The notes: generated from the letters alone by a model not told the origin. A stretch of DNA of 64,000 bases from Chryseobacterium sp. JUb7 (GCF_024806495.1 NZ_JANUFF010000002.1:1-64000); one strand, 5' to 3'. Shown: positions 7,869 through 16,404, counted from the first letter of the stretch. Made by a program: numbers and translations.

Positions 7869-9074
7869 ATGCAAAGAAATTTTTTAATTATTGCAGCGAT
7901 CTTTTTGTTTTTAGAAATCTATATCTATCAGGCAATAAGAACCTTAACAGACAATTTCTGGATCAGAATCGGCTATTGGACGGTTTCACTGATTATTTAC
8001 GGAGTTTTCGCTTATGAAGTCACGCATTTCAACCGAGCGGACAAAAGCATGGTGAGAGCACAAATCATGATCTCATTATTTTTGGTTTTCATTTTACCCA
8101 AAATATTCGTAGTCTTATTTCTGCTGATTGATGACATTTTCAGAACCGGAGGCTACTTAATCGGATTAACACGCCCGACAGAGAACTTTTTCCCGGAGAG
8201 AAGGAAATTCTTAAGCTTGGTAGGCTTAGGATTGGGAGGTGTTCTTTCTGCCCTTTTTATCGATGGAATTACATTTGGAAAATACCGCCACAAAGTAAGA
8301 AGAGTAAGAATCAATTTTGCCAATCTTCCCAAAAGCTTTAAAGGCTATAAAATCGTACAGATTTCAGACGTTCACAGCGGCAGTTTTTCGGATCCTAGCA
8401 AATTGGAGCACGCAATCAACCTGATCAACGAACAAAATCCCGATCTTGTTTTATTTACAGGAGATATGGTGAATAATGTAGCGGATGAGTTCAAGCCTTT
8501 CATTCCTTTATTTTCAAAAATAAAGGCCAAGGATGGTAAGTTTGCGGTACTCGGAAATCATGATTATGCAGATTATGTAACCTGGACTTCATTAGATGCC
8601 AAAAAGAAAAATCTTGACACATTAATAGATTACGAGAAACAGGCCGGTTTTGACATGCTTCGAAACGAGCACAGAGTAATAGAAAAAAACGGTGAAAAAT
8701 TATATATTCTAGGAGTTGAAAACTGGGGCTTAAAGCCTTTTCCGCAATTCGGAAGACTGGATGATGCCCTTAAAGGAGTGCCTGAATCGGCAACTAAAAT
8801 TTTGATGAGCCACGATCCTACCCATTTCGATTACGTGGTAAAAAAACACCCTGGAAATGTTCATTTAACTCTTTCAGGACATACACACGGAATGCAGTTT
8901 GGTCTGGATCTGAAAAACGTAAAGTGGTCGCCCGTACAGTATAAATATCCAAAATGGGCCGATTTGTATGAAAGCGAAGGAAAAATGCTGTATGTCAACA
9001 GAGGCTTTGGTGTATTGGGATACCCAGGAAGAGTGGGTGTATTGCCGGAAATTACGCTTTTTGAATTGGCTTAA
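7869..9074 (+). CDS. Membrane-anchored metallophosphoesterase
   Basis: 401 residues from the ATG at 7869; a GTG 21 nt upstream lies inside a terminator and is rejected. Three hydrophobic helices in the first 110 residues and a fourth after ERRKFLSLVGLG anchor the protein. The catalytic domain has the full calcineurin-like set: ISDVHSGSF, FTGDMVNN, VLGNHDY, LMSHDP and LSGHTHG. This layout matches the YkuE/YaeI group of membrane phosphoesterases, some of which act on lipid precursors. Substrate unknown. Active site probably faces the periplasm. Confidence 0.92.
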   Translation: MQRNFLIIAAIFLFLEIYIYQAIRTLTDNFWIRIGYWTVSLIIYGVFAYEVTHFNRADKSMVRAQIMISLFLVFILPKIFVVLFLLIDDIFRTGGYLIGLTRPTENFFPERRKFLSLVGLGLGGVLSALFIDGITFGKYRHKVRRVRINFANLPKSFKGYKIVQISDVHSGSFSDPSKLEHAINLINEQNPDLVLFTGDMVNNVADEFKPFIPLFSKIKAKDGKFAVLGNHDYADYVTWTSLDAKKKNLDTLIDYEKQAGFDMLRNEHRVIEKNGEKLYILGVENWGLKPFPQFGRLDDALKGVPESATKILMSHDPTHFDYVVKKHPGNVHLTLSGHTHGMQFGLDLKNVKWSPVQYKYPKWADLYESEGKMLYVNRGFGVLGYPGRVGVLPEITLFELA

Positions 9075-9081
9075 TTTTTTA

Positions 9082-9247
9082 TCTCACAGATTTACACAGA
9101 TGTTCGTGGAATAATTTATAGATAGGTTTTTGGAATTTATGTTGAAATTATTTCTCGCAGATTTTGCAGATTAAGCGGATTTTCATCATATCAATCTGAA
9201 AAATACACACAATCATCTGTGTAAATCCGTGAAATCCGCAGGAGAAA
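9082..9247. repeat. Intergenic inverted-repeat element
   Basis: The arms at 9082-9102 and 9214-9234 are inverted copies of each other (19 of 21 match), built on CATCTGTGTAAATC. The middle holds further variants such as CGCAGATTTTGCAGATT. This kind of repeat is common between genes in Bacteroidota; it separates two convergent genes and could act as a weak bidirectional terminator. Confidence 0.65.
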
Positions 9248-9251
9248 AAAC

Positions 9252-10004
9252 CTAAAAAATATAATCTTTCATACGGGAAGTAGCCATTTCTTTCTCGTTG
9301 ATCCAAGTAAGGAGGGCATCCAATTTGTCCTCCATTTTTTTACCCGAATTCATCCTTCGGTAAAAAGGAATTTCAAAGGCATATTTACTGAAGTCCGTGA
9401 ATTGCCATGTGTTGAGATAAATCAGCACAAAGTCATCATTCTTTAATGTTTCAAAAACCATATTCTGGTAGTATTTCATTGGCAGAAGCTGAAATACAAA
9501 ATCGTTATACGGCAACTGGCTGTACGGAGAAATACTTTCGGGAACGACACTCAATCCATCCTCTTCAGTGATTTCCGTATCTCGTTTTAAACGCTTAAAA
9601 GGAAAAAGAATATTGGCATTGTCAATATTCGACACGTAATTAAATTCCAGAAGCTTTAAATCCTCCTGTGGAAGTTTATGATCCTTCTGGCGAATTCCTC
9701 TGATTTGTTTTTCTAACAATTCCTGAATGAATTTCTTTGAATCATCAATTTCCTGAAGACTCGAATTTTTGTTGTAAAAAGCAATTTCATGCCCTTTGGA
9801 TGAAATTGCTTTTATAAGATTCTGAAGTTTTTGAGCGATAGAAATTTCAACAAAAAAACTTCCTTTAACATCATGAATATCTAAAATTCTCAAAATTGCT
9901 TTTGTATTACCTTCTGAAATCTTCAGTCTTTCTTCATCGGAAATCTGAACCTCATTTTTAGTATCAGCTTCAATATTTACGATGTTAAAAGTGAATAATA
10001 TCAT
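9252..10004 (-). CDS. Polysaccharide-deacetylase-like protein, catalytic motifs degenerate
   Basis: 250 residues laid out like the NodB deacetylase domain: strand start ILFTFNIVNIEADTK, helix with TKAILRILDIHDVKGSFFV, then SKGHEIAFYNKNSS, and RGIRQ. In active enzymes of the exosortase-associated type the first motif is TFDxE, the second GHEIxxHxxxH and the arginine motif RAP. Here the metal-binding Asp is Asn, both His of the second motif are absent and RAP is RGI. The fold is probably kept while deacetylase activity is lost, or another chemistry is used. No signal peptide. Monocistronic. Family call moderate. Confidence 0.65.
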   Translation of the reverse strand: MILFTFNIVNIEADTKNEVQISDEERLKISEGNTKAILRILDIHDVKGSFFVEISIAQKLQNLIKAISSKGHEIAFYNKNSSLQEIDDSKKFIQELLEKQIRGIRQKDHKLPQEDLKLLEFNYVSNIDNANILFPFKRLKRDTEITEEDGLSVVPESISPYSQLPYNDFVFQLLPMKYYQNMVFETLKNDDFVLIYLNTWQFTDFSKYAFEIPFYRRMNSGKKMEDKLDALLTWINEKEMATSRMKDYIF

Positions 10005-10089
10005 TTAAATTAAGTTTTAGATAAATTTTATAAAAAATTAAAAATCAGATGTTAATAAGTATTTTAATTAAAGTTTAACTTTAGATAAA

Positions 10090-11055
10090 TTAATTTTTAT
10101 CCAATTTTACTTTAAGATTCTTAATCATATCTTTTGTCATTTCAGAAATTCCAAAATCATAGGTCAATCCCCAGTCTTTCTTTGCTACAGAATCGTCAAT
10201 TGATGCCGGCCATGAATCTGCAATTTGCTGTCTGAAATCAGGCTTATAATCAATCTCAAATTCAGGAATTTCTTTCTTAATTTCTTCCGCCAGTTCTTTT
10301 GGAGTGAAAGACATTCCACCCAAATTATAAGACGAACGAACCGTCAGGCTTTCCTTCGGAGCTTCCATTAATTTTAATGTTGCATTAATTGCATCATCCA
10401 TATACAACATCGGCATTCCTGTATCCTCAGAAATAAAACTTGTATATTTCCCCTCCTCTATCGCTTCGTAGAAAATCTCTACGGCATAATCTGTTGTTCC
10501 ACCACCTGCAGGTGTTTTCCATGAAATAAGTCCCGGATATCTGATACTTCTTACATCTACTCCATACTTGTCAAAATAGTATTCACACCATTTTTCACCA
10601 GCCATTTTAGAAATTCCGTAAACAGTAGTAGGATTCAATACAACATCCTGTTCTACATTTTCTTTTGGAATTCCTTTTCCAAAGACAGCGATTGAACTTG
10701 GCCAGAAAATCTTTTGAATAAGTCCTTCTTTTGCCATTTCACAAAAATGAAGCAAGGGCTCAAGATTTAATTTCCAGGCGAAAATAGGCTGCTTTTCTGA
10801 AGTTCCTGATAATAATGACGCTAAGTGATAAACTGTGGTGATTTCATAATCTTTTATAACCTGCTTAACCAGTTGAGTATTGGTAACGTCCATTCTTTCG
10901 TAGTGTCCTGCGGAAGTGATTCCTTTTTGCCATCTGTCAAGCCCTGAAGCCACCACATTATCGGCTCCGTGAATTTCAACAAGTCTGTTTGTAAGTTCGG
11001 TGCCTATTTGTCCCAAAGCACCGGTAATGAGTATTCTTTCCGTATAAGATTCCAT
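10090..11055 (-). CDS. tdh: L-threonine 3-dehydrogenase, GalE/SDR type
   Basis: 321 residues. NAD-binding motif ILITGALGQIGTEL near residues 8-21 and catalytic YGISK (from TVYGISKMAGEKWCEYY). The stretches KIFWPSSIAVFG, SIRYPGLISWKTPAGGGTTDYAVEIF, MPMLYMDDAINAT and DFRQQIADSWPASIDDS are characteristic of the flavobacterial short-chain threonine dehydrogenase, unlike the zinc-dependent Tdh of E. coli. It oxidises threonine to 2-amino-3-ketobutyrate. The next enzyme, Kbl, is encoded about 12 kb away at 22940. Confidence 0.93.
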   Translation of the reverse strand: MESYTERILITGALGQIGTELTNRLVEIHGADNVVASGLDRWQKGITSAGHYERMDVTNTQLVKQVIKDYEITTVYHLASLLSGTSEKQPIFAWKLNLEPLLHFCEMAKEGLIQKIFWPSSIAVFGKGIPKENVEQDVVLNPTTVYGISKMAGEKWCEYYFDKYGVDVRSIRYPGLISWKTPAGGGTTDYAVEIFYEAIEEGKYTSFISEDTGMPMLYMDDAINATLKLMEAPKESLTVRSSYNLGGMSFTPKELAEEIKKEIPEFEIDYKPDFRQQIADSWPASIDDSVAKKDWGLTYDFGISEMTKDMIKNLKVKLDKN

Positions 11056-11083
11056 TTTGTCTTATTATTAAATTGATCAAAAG

Positions 11084-11091
11084 CAAAAATA
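11084..11091 (-). promoter_or_regulatory. -7 box of tdh
   Basis: TATTTTTG on the minus strand fits TAnnTTTG and lies 29 nt before the tdh ATG. The nearest TTG is about 24 nt further upstream, longer than usual. Confidence 0.35.
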
Positions 11092-11147
11092 AATATTTTA
11101 GACCCCATATTAAAACAAAATTGTAAATTCGACTGTAAATTTTGCAG

Positions 11148-12833
11148 ATGAAAAAGATTATTATTTCGCTTGTACTGTTTTCACAGTCGTTTTCAGCACA
11201 ATACACAGATATCAATATTGTAAAAGAAGTTAAAGTAAAAAACAAAGGTGTCGTAGTTTCTGCACATCCGCTTGCCAGTGAAGCCGGAGCCAAAATTCTT
11301 AAAATGGGCGGAAATGCCTATGATGCAATTACAGCAACACAGTATGCACTCGCTGTTGTTTATCCTCAGGCCGGAAATATTGGTGGTGGTGGTTTTTTAG
11401 TCGGTGTAAAAAATACCGGTGAAAAATTCACTATTGATTATCGTGAAACAGCCCCAAAAAAGGCTTCAAGAGATATGTATCTCGATAAAAACGGTAAAGC
11501 CAATACCGATTTATCCCAAAACGGAAGACTGGCAGTAGGTATTCCGGGAAGTATTGCAGGTTTTTATGCTACTTTAAAATATGGTAAGCTTCCGATGGAT
11601 CAGCTAATCCAGCCTGCTATTGATCTTGCGGAAAAAGGGTTTGCGATTACCGAACTGGAAGCTGAAATGTTAAATTCCCAAAAAGAGAAGTTTCAGAGAC
11701 ATAATAAATCAGCTATTGTTTTTGTAAAAGATACACCTTGGAAAGCAGGCGATATTTTAATTCAGAAAGAATTGGCTGAAACCTTAAAATTAATTCAAAA
11801 ACAAGGGTTAAAGGGATTTTATGAAGGAAAAACAGCAGATCTTCTGGTTTCTGAAATGAAAAAAGGAAACGGAATCATCACTCTGGAAGATCTGAAAAAC
11901 TATAAGGTTGCAGAAAGAAAAGCCTTAGAATTCGATTATAAAGGGAGCCATGTTGTTTCTATGCCGTTACCTTCCAGCGGAGGAATTCTTCTGGCCCAAA
12001 TGCTGAAAATGGCCAGCTATGAAAATCTAGAAAAATATCAGCAAAATTCTACTCAGGCAGTTCAGATCATGGTAGAAGCAGAGCGAAGAGCTTATGCAGA
12101 CCGGGCAGAATATATGGGAGATCCTGATTTCATTAAGGATAAAACGACTTATTTACTATCGGATGATTATTTAAAAAACAGATGGAAAAGTTTCAGTTTT
12201 AACAAAGCAACTCCAAGTTCTGAAGTCGGAAAGATCATTAAACAACCTAACGAATCAACAGAGACAACTCACATTTCTGTTCTTGACAAGGATGGAAATG
12301 CGGCAGCAGTAACGACTACTCTTAACGGTTTATACGGAAGCAAAGTGGTAGTTTCCGGTGCAGGATTCTTTTTAAATAATGAAATGGACGATTTTTCCAT
12401 AAAACCGGGTGTTCCGAATATGTTTGGAGCTGTAGGCGGGGAAGCCAATGCTATCCAGCCTAATAAAAGAATGCTATCATCGATGACTCCAACGATCATC
12501 CTGAAAAACGGAAAACCTTATATGGTTGTCGGGACACCGGGCGGAACAACAATCCCAACGTCTGTTTATCAGTCGATTGTAGATGTTGTTGATTTTAAAC
12601 TGAATACCAATATTTCTGTTAATGCTCCAAAATTTCATCACCAATGGCTTCCCGAAACAGTAGCTTTTGAAAAGAATTTCCCAGAAGCAACCATTAAAGA
12701 TTTGGAAAAACTAGGATATAAAGCCGAAAGATGGGATCGTATCGGAAAAACAGAAATGATTACCATTGATGACAACGGAACCATCCATGCAGTTGCAGAC
12801 GGCCGTGGGGATGATTCTGTGGCGGTAGAATAA
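11148..12833 (+). CDS. ggt: Gamma-glutamyltransferase precursor
   Basis: 561 residues from the ATG at 11148; a TTG two codons earlier is less likely. Signal peptide MKKIIISLVLFSQSFSAQ. The large-subunit part has the conserved GGNAYDAITATQYALAVVYPQAGNIGGGGF. T373 of TTHISVLDKDGN is the expected self-cleavage point and nucleophile that starts the small subunit, with MTPTI and GTPGGTTIPTSV further on. The enzyme transfers or hydrolyses gamma-glutamyl groups of glutathione and related peptides in the periplasm. Full length, single gene. Confidence 0.95.
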   Translation: MKKIIISLVLFSQSFSAQYTDINIVKEVKVKNKGVVVSAHPLASEAGAKILKMGGNAYDAITATQYALAVVYPQAGNIGGGGFLVGVKNTGEKFTIDYRETAPKKASRDMYLDKNGKANTDLSQNGRLAVGIPGSIAGFYATLKYGKLPMDQLIQPAIDLAEKGFAITELEAEMLNSQKEKFQRHNKSAIVFVKDTPWKAGDILIQKELAETLKLIQKQGLKGFYEGKTADLLVSEMKKGNGIITLEDLKNYKVAERKALEFDYKGSHVVSMPLPSSGGILLAQMLKMASYENLEKYQQNSTQAVQIMVEAERRAYADRAEYMGDPDFIKDKTTYLLSDDYLKNRWKSFSFNKATPSSEVGKIIKQPNESTETTHISVLDKDGNAAAVTTTLNGLYGSKVVVSGAGFFLNNEMDDFSIKPGVPNMFGAVGGEANAIQPNKRMLSSMTPTIILKNGKPYMVVGTPGGTTIPTSVYQSIVDVVDFKLNTNISVNAPKFHHQWLPETVAFEKNFPEATIKDLEKLGYKAERWDRIGKTEMITIDDNGTIHAVADGRGDDSVAVE

Positions 12834-12847
12834 TTTATCTTCATTCT

Positions 12848-12875
12848 AAATGGTCATTTAATAAATGACCATTTT
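12848..12875 (+). terminator. Hairpin after ggt
   Basis: An 11-12 bp stem (12848-12859 with 12863-12874, centred on ATGGTCATTT) followed by only four T. A weak or partial terminator. Confidence 0.5.
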
Positions 12876-12888
12876 CACTACATACTCA

Positions 12889-12920
12889 TTTGCCTTTTTG
12901 CTTTCAAATTATTAAGTTTG
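12889..12920 (+). promoter_or_regulatory. Promoter giving a leaderless DUF4268 mRNA
   Basis: TTTG (12889-12892), a 20-nt spacer and TAAGTTTG (12913-12920) match the Bacteroidota promoter well. The -7 box ends only four bases before the ATG at 12925, so transcription should begin at or next to the start codon. Confidence 0.65.
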
Positions 12921-12924
12921 TTCC

Positions 12925-13353
12925 ATGTTCAGTAAACAAGAAGCACAGCAATTAAAAAAAGAATTTTGGACGGCTTTTGGAAAGTCATTTCCGAGAAAGT
13001 GGTTATTATATGACACCAAGATAAAAGATTTTTCATTCAAGTTTTATGCAGATAATAAAAAAGCTGAAGTTTCTTTGGATATCGAAATGAAAGATGAAAT
13101 TTTCAGAGATGCTTATTATAACAAAATCTGGTCGCTGGAAGATATACTGAAAGATTTTATAGGAGACTTCAACAAGGAAGAATCTTATACATTGGAAAGT
13201 GGAAAAGTAATCAGTAGAATCTGGGTTGAAAAATACGGAGTTTCGATCTTCAATAAAAATACCTGGCAGGAAACTTTTGAATTTTTTGTTGAAAAAATGG
13301 ATGGATTTGAGAGGTTCTATTATGAGTATGAAGACTTTATAAAAGATATTTAA
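12925..13353 (+). CDS. DUF4268-type protein
   Basis: 142 residues, acidic and aromatic-rich: KKEFWTAFGKSFPRKWLLYDTKIKDFSFKFYADNKKAEVSLDIEMKD. This is the small standalone form of the DUF4268 domain, which in other proteins lies next to nuclease-like domains; alone it has no known function. No signal peptide or membrane helix. It has its own promoter, which appears to leave no 5' untranslated region. The following zinc-ribbon gene is 150 bp downstream. Confidence 0.75.
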   Translation: MFSKQEAQQLKKEFWTAFGKSFPRKWLLYDTKIKDFSFKFYADNKKAEVSLDIEMKDEIFRDAYYNKIWSLEDILKDFIGDFNKEESYTLESGKVISRIWVEKYGVSIFNKNTWQETFEFFVEKMDGFERFYYEYEDFIKDI

Positions 13354-13386
13354 ATAATAAAGATTGTAATACCTTTTTAATTTTAG

Positions 13387-13488
13387 TTTCTTAAGATAAA
13401 TTTCCCAATCAAAATCTATAGTGTTCATCCATTAAAAGCACGACAAATCGAGCTTGATTCTTTTTTAAAAGAATTTAAGAATTCATAA
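13387..13488 (+). pseudogene. Possible gene remnant without start codon
   Basis: A 33-codon open stretch with protein-like composition (KIYSVHPLKARQIELDSFLKEF), bounded by TAG at 13384 and TAA at 13486. It has no ATG or convincing alternative start. The VHP-K-Q-x-x-x-L-x-x-F-L pattern recalls the N-terminus of small antitoxin-like proteins. It may be a decayed fragment or chance. Confidence 0.2.
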
Positions 13489-13505
13489 AAATTAAAAAAT
13501 ACATC

Positions 13506-13820
13506 ATGGAAATCAAATATTGCTGGCGATGCAGAATGGATGTTCCTATGCTTGACAAAAAAGAAGGGGAAATTGCGTCAAATCTATTAGCGGAAGGGTT
13601 TCAGGAAGCAAAAAAAATGATGAAAAACCCAATTTCTGAAAACTTCAGGAAACTACTCGATTATTACAAAGATGTAACAGGTTTTGAAGAAACCAACCCA
13701 AATGCAATTATGCATCATTTTATAGATCTTTATGGTCCTGACTGTGAAAACTGTGGCAAGCCCTACAGAACAAAAGCAGCTACCTACTGCCCAAAATGTG
13801 GCAATAAAAGAAAACTTTAA
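13506..13820 (+). CDS. Small zinc-ribbon protein of unknown function
   Basis: 104 residues with three CxxC pairs: CWRC at residues 6-9, then CENC and CPKC near the C-terminus (GPDCENCGKPYRTKAATYCPKCGNKRKL). The last two pairs form a classical zinc ribbon; the first is separate. The middle is helical and acidic. I do not recognise a named family. A nucleic-acid or protein-binding role is usual for such ribbons but not shown here. It lies between the DUF4268 and DUF2314 genes on the same strand. Confidence 0.75.
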   Translation: MEIKYCWRCRMDVPMLDKKEGEIASNLLAEGFQEAKKMMKNPISENFRKLLDYYKDVTGFEETNPNAIMHHFIDLYGPDCENCGKPYRTKAATYCPKCGNKRKL

Positions 13821-13969
13821 GAATATTTTACACAATATTCAAACCCTTGTTTAAATATTTTCCGTATTTTAGTCAAACCAAAAGTATCAGATCCTGTTTA
13901 TTCATCATGCTTTTAGCAAAATAATTCTGATATTTTCTTTAAAACTAAATCACAAAATATTTAAATACA

Positions 13970-14788
13970 ATGGAAAACAATCCAATATTTTTTGCGGATG
14001 GTGCAGATTCAAAAATGATTGCAGCTTATCAAAAAGCTCAGGAAACATTCAAATATTTCTGGAGAGAACAGTCTTGGGAATACAGAAGAATTATCCCGGG
14101 GCTGAATGTTTCATGTGTAAAAATTGCTTTTACTCAGGAAGATTCAGGATCCGAACATCCAATCGTTGAACATATGTGGATCAATAAAATAGATTTTGAC
14201 GGAGATCATATAAAAGGCTACCTTATCAATGAACCTAATGAACTGACGAATATTCAGGTTGGAGATTATGTAGAAGTTCCTCTGAATGAGATCAGCGACT
14301 GGCTTTTTGCCATCACTCCAAGTACAAAAAAAGCAACCGGGCTTTCAAAATTATTTTCATCTTCTGCAGATCCTTTACCAAAAACGTACGGTGGATTTAC
14401 CATTCAGAAAATGCGATCCGATATGTCTCCGTCAGAGAAAAAAGACCATGATAATGCCTGGCAGCTTGATTTTGGTGATTTTAATGACATTGAAGTCGTT
14501 CACGAGCAAAAAGAAAACCCCGAAAATCTGTTGGAACATCCGATGAGTAAAAACATGCAAGAAAATTTAGTTAAGTTTTTACAGGATCATCCTGATGAAC
14601 TTATCAATGCTGACGATAACGGATTAACCTTACTTCACAAAGAAACGATTGCCGGAAACAGGAGCTGTGTAGAGACTATTCTGGCGGCAGGAGCTGATAA
14701 AAACAAGCAGACAAACAAAGGAAAAACGGCTTTAGATTTTGCGAAACAACTGAACTGGGAACATCTTATTCCCATTCTGGAAAATTAA
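13970..14788 (+). CDS. DUF2314 and ankyrin-repeat protein
   Basis: 272 residues, cytoplasmic. Residues 10-115 match the DUF2314 pattern: FFADGADSKMIAAYQKAQETFKYFWRE near the start, VKIAFT, EHMWINKIDFDGDHIKGYLINEPNELTNIQVGDYVEVPLNEISDWLFA. Residues 205-270 form about two ankyrin repeats (DDNGLTLLHKETIAGNRSCVETILAAGADKNKQTNKGKTALDFAKQ). DUF2314 has no established activity; fusion to ankyrins suggests protein contacts. A hairpin terminator follows. Confidence 0.82.
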   Translation: MENNPIFFADGADSKMIAAYQKAQETFKYFWREQSWEYRRIIPGLNVSCVKIAFTQEDSGSEHPIVEHMWINKIDFDGDHIKGYLINEPNELTNIQVGDYVEVPLNEISDWLFAITPSTKKATGLSKLFSSSADPLPKTYGGFTIQKMRSDMSPSEKKDHDNAWQLDFGDFNDIEVVHEQKENPENLLEHPMSKNMQENLVKFLQDHPDELINADDNGLTLLHKETIAGNRSCVETILAAGADKNKQTNKGKTALDFAKQLNWEHLIPILEN

Positions 14789-14794
14789 TTATAC

Positions 14795-14821
14795 GGAGAA
14801 ACTTCACGGTTTCTCTTTTTT
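14795..14821 (+). terminator. Terminator of the DUF2314 gene
   Basis: GAGAAAC (14796-14802) pairs with GTTTCTC (14809-14815), followed by a T run to 14821. Confidence 0.8.
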
Positions 14822-14831
14822 ATTGTTCTTT

Positions 14832-14849
14832 TTTACCAAATGGCAAATG
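14832..14849 (+). promoter_or_regulatory. Candidate operator, copy 1 (upstream of the Crp-family gene)
   Basis: TTTACCAAATGGCAAATG ends 31 bp before the regulator's start codon. A near-identical copy (16 of 18 bases) stands upstream of the neighbouring SDR gene at 15556-15573. The shared word suggests a binding site for the regulator encoded here, implying autoregulation. Confidence 0.5.
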
Positions 14850-14880
14850 ATCTACTGCTAACTTTAATTAAATTGCGTTC

Positions 14881-15450
14881 ATGAAAGAACTATTTGATTT
14901 TATTTTACGATTCGGGAATCTGAATCAACAGCAGATAGATTTTATTGCAAGCAAAACAACAGAACTGAACCTTTCTAAGGAAGAGTACTTTTCTGAAGCC
15001 GGAAAAATTGCAAAACAGGTAGGATTTGTAGTCGACGGGATTCTTAGAGTTTGCTATTACAACAACAAAAGCGAAGAAATTACAAAATATTTTATCGAAG
15101 AAAATAATTTGGTGGTAGATCTTGAAAGTTTTGATAATCAAATTTGTTCAAGTGCTTATGTTCAGGCTGTGACAGATTGTAAGATGATCATCTTTCAAAG
15201 AAAAGACTGGCTGGAGCTTTTACAAACCATTGTTGGTTTTGATGCGATTGTTCATAAAATTATTTCACGGGCTTTAATGCAAAAAGTGGAAAGAAGAAGT
15301 CCACTTGTTTCGGAAGACGGAACAACCCGTTATCTTAAGTTTCTGGAGATCTACCCTACTGCAGTGAACAGAATCCCACTCTCTTATGTTGCTTCTTATT
15401 TGGGAGTTACGCAATCTTCGTTAAGCAGAATCAGGAAAAACATTAAATAG
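14881..15450 (+). CDS. Crp/Fnr-family transcriptional regulator
   Basis: 189 residues. The N-terminal two thirds form a cNMP-binding-like beta roll (EYFSEAGKIAKQVGFVVDGILRVCYYNNKSEEITKYFIEENNLVVDLESF). The C-terminal part ends in a short DNA-binding helix pair: IPLSYVASYLGVTQSSLSRIRKNIK. This is the common Bacteroidota Crp-like type; the residues that hold cAMP in E. coli Crp are not obvious, so the ligand is unknown. It sits upstream of two SDR genes whose promoters carry related motifs, so it probably controls them. Confidence 0.88.
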   Translation: MKELFDFILRFGNLNQQQIDFIASKTTELNLSKEEYFSEAGKIAKQVGFVVDGILRVCYYNNKSEEITKYFIEENNLVVDLESFDNQICSSAYVQAVTDCKMIIFQRKDWLELLQTIVGFDAIVHKIISRALMQKVERRSPLVSEDGTTRYLKFLEIYPTAVNRIPLSYVASYLGVTQSSLSRIRKNIK

Positions 15451-15507
15451 TTTGACTGGAAGATAGAAGTTTGAAGTCAATTCTAACTGCATATTTTCCG
15501 ATCAGTA

Positions 15508-15538
15508 GTAAACTTCCAGCATCCATCTTCCAACTTCC
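15508..15538. repeat. 31-bp dispersed repeat, copy 1
   Basis: The segment containing CCAGCATCCATCTTCCAACT is, in inverted orientation, 28 of 31 bases identical to 44643-44673. It lies between the regulator and the SDR gene and also pairs loosely with the GGAAGATAGAAG just upstream at about 15460. Confidence 0.65.
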
Positions 15539-15555
15539 TTCCAAAAAGCTCTCTT

Positions 15556-15573
15556 TTTGCCAAATGACAAATG
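15556..15573 (+). promoter_or_regulatory. Candidate operator, copy 2 (upstream of SDR 1)
   Basis: TTTGCCAAATGACAAATG, 48 bp before the SDR start codon. It matches the copy before the Crp-family gene at 16 of 18 positions. A weaker inverted relative, TGTCATCTTGCCATC, lies at 16488-16502 before the second SDR gene. Confidence 0.5.
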
Positions 15574-15621
15574 CCACCTTATTTAATTGATGCAATTTTA
15601 CATCATCAATTAAAACAAAAA

Positions 15622-16359
15622 ATGAAAACAGTATTAATTACAGGAGCCAACAGAAGTATTGGCCTTGAAACAGTAAAACAGCTTTCAGCAAAAGGATTAT
15701 TCGTTTATTTGGGAAGCCGTAATCTTGAAAATGGAGAAACCGTCGTAAGAGATCTTAAGAAAGACGGATTTCAGAATATTAAGGCAGTTGAAATAGACGT
15801 TACCAATCCTGAATCTATTTCAAATGCTAAAAATATCATTGAAAAAGAACAGGGAAAACTGGACATTTTAATCAATAATGCCGGAATTTTAGGTATAAAT
15901 CCACAAACTGCATCTGAAACTTCCATTAAAGACATTCAACAGGTCTTTGACACCAATTTTTTTGGAGTAATCAGCGTAACCCAGACTTTTTTAGATTTAC
16001 TTAAAAAATCAGACAGCCCAAGAATCAGCAATATTACTTCAGGTCTCGGATCTTTAACCCTACACAGCGATCCCAACTGGAAATATTATCATGTAAAAGG
16101 AGCAGCTTACGGCCCGTCAAAATCAGCTTTAAATGCCTATACCATTGTTTTAGCTTATGAATTACGAGAACTGCCGTTCAAAGTAAATGTAATAGACCCT
16201 GGTTATACCGCAACAGATTTCAATGGTCACAACGGACCGGGTTCTGTAGAAAGTGCGGCATCTTTCATCATTAAACATACTCTGACAGATGAAAACGGGC
16301 CTACAGGACAATATTTCAGTAATGATATTGAGGATGAAAACGGAATCAGTCCGTGGTAA
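15622..16359 (+). CDS. SDR-family oxidoreductase 1
   Basis: 245 residues from the ATG at 15622. An earlier in-frame ATG at 15571 would add 17 residues, but it overlaps the putative operator and the Rossmann motif would no longer start the protein. Motifs: TGANRSIG (residues 7-14) for nucleotide binding, NNAG, a catalytic Ser in ITSGLGS, and YGPSK with Tyr and Lys. Cofactor and substrate are unknown; this group includes carbonyl and quinone reductases. Followed by its own terminator. Confidence 0.88.
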   Translation: MKTVLITGANRSIGLETVKQLSAKGLFVYLGSRNLENGETVVRDLKKDGFQNIKAVEIDVTNPESISNAKNIIEKEQGKLDILINNAGILGINPQTASETSIKDIQQVFDTNFFGVISVTQTFLDLLKKSDSPRISNITSGLGSLTLHSDPNWKYYHVKGAAYGPSKSALNAYTIVLAYELRELPFKVNVIDPGYTATDFNGHNGPGSVESAASFIIKHTLTDENGPTGQYFSNDIEDENGISPW

Positions 16360-16404
16360 ATTTTGTAAAGCAATCAAAGGATTTAAATATCATTGATTAT
16401 ACAT

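Noticed and set aside
15571..15621. Upstream ATG as the start of SDR 1
   Set aside because: It would place the putative operator inside the coding start and add 17 residues before the Rossmann motif, which normally begins at the N-terminus.
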